From Desulfobacterales bacterium (GTDB lineage: Bacteria; Desulfobacterota; Desulfobacteria; Desulfobacterales; C00003106), in assembly GCA_030613165.1 (NCBI GenBank), contig JAUWMN010000155.1, positions 1 through 5,010 of the forward strand: a stretch of DNA of 5,010 bases. Reading direction: 5' to 3'. The translations under genes and the position numbers were made by a program. Numbering within the stretch: the stretch's first letter is position 1; the number at the start of each line of letters is the position of its first letter. The notes under the pieces were generated by a model. That model was not told where the DNA came from, did no database searches, and saw only the letters and a program-made list of their open reading frames with translations. Positions 4,896 to 5,010 of this stretch are shown piece after piece.

Positions 4896-5010
4896 AGCGC
4901 TCATATGGCAGTTTTGCAAAGGTCGCGTGAATGGTTATAGCTAAGGTGTAGATTTTGCCTTTTTTGTCTCTAAAGATGAGACAACATTTCTTGTGGTAAG
5001 AAGTTTTACT
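4894..5010 (-). CDS. Possible C-terminal fragment of a minus-strand gene entering from the right
   Basis: The minus-strand frame is open from the window edge to a TGA at 4896-4894, giving 38 residues with a plausible stretch RDKKGKIYTLAITIHATFAK. Nothing in it is recognisable, the length is small enough for chance, and the inverted repeat at 4964-4984 lies within it. It is reported only so that the right neighbour can be checked. Confidence 0.15.
   Translation of the reverse strand, partial: SKTSYHKKCCLIFRDKKGKIYTLAITIHATFAKLPYER
4964..4984. repeat. Perfect 7-bp inverted repeat near the right edge
   Basis: TTGTCTC and GAGACAA enclose TAAAGAT. On the plus strand the T-run comes before the stem rather than after it, and on the minus strand an A-run follows, so it lacks the layout of an intrinsic terminator for either direction. 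It could be an operator or the end of a small repeat element. Confidence 0.4.

Overview
The window looks like chromosomal DNA of a Gram-negative, probably anaerobic bacterium of moderate GC, most plausibly Desulfobacterota (former Deltaproteobacteria) or a nearby phylum. This rests on two lipoprotein signals, Sec signal peptides, a YidD/TPR/SppA cell-envelope cluster, a TRL-like lipoprotein, and a palindromic repeat beginning CACCGCAGAGACGCAAAGG that I recall from such genomes. The taxonomic assignment is inference.

Left half, minus strand, transcribed right to left from about 2680: (i) a small exported YidD-family protein (2365-1955); (ii) a TPR protein with a Sec signal and a C-terminal glycine-rich membrane-type domain (1922-852); (iii) a lipoprotein form of signal peptide peptidase SppA (814 to beyond the left edge, C-terminus missing). 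Gaps of 32 and 37 nt suggest one operon concerned with envelope biogenesis or quality control. Two copies of the palindromic repeat lie at the 5' ends of the first two genes. The reading frame stays open through both copies, so the longest frames carry repeat-encoded residues. Upstream of the YidD gene is a fragment encoding about one TPR motif, probably a gene remnant.

Centre (2366-2888): a divergent intergenic region holding a candidate minus-strand promoter, a compact GNRA-capped hairpin, an 18-bp dyad and a good sigma70-type promoter for the plus-strand side. A small TRL-like lipoprotein gene (2889-3203) follows. It is bracketed by an inverted repeat of 14 perfect bases (17 of 18 when extended), and the left copy contains the -35 box.

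Right half, plus strand: an O6-alkylguanine-DNA alkyltransferase (3281-3790) and, 27 nt later, a family-2 type SAM-dependent methyltransferase (3818-4813), probably co-transcribed. The last 197 nt hold no convincing complete gene, only two inverted repeats and a possible fragment of a minus-strand gene entering from the right.

I found no clear new defence, mobile or metabolic system. The most interesting items are the repeat-interrupted YidD/TPR operon with an exported YidD, and the inverted-repeat-bracketed TRL gene.
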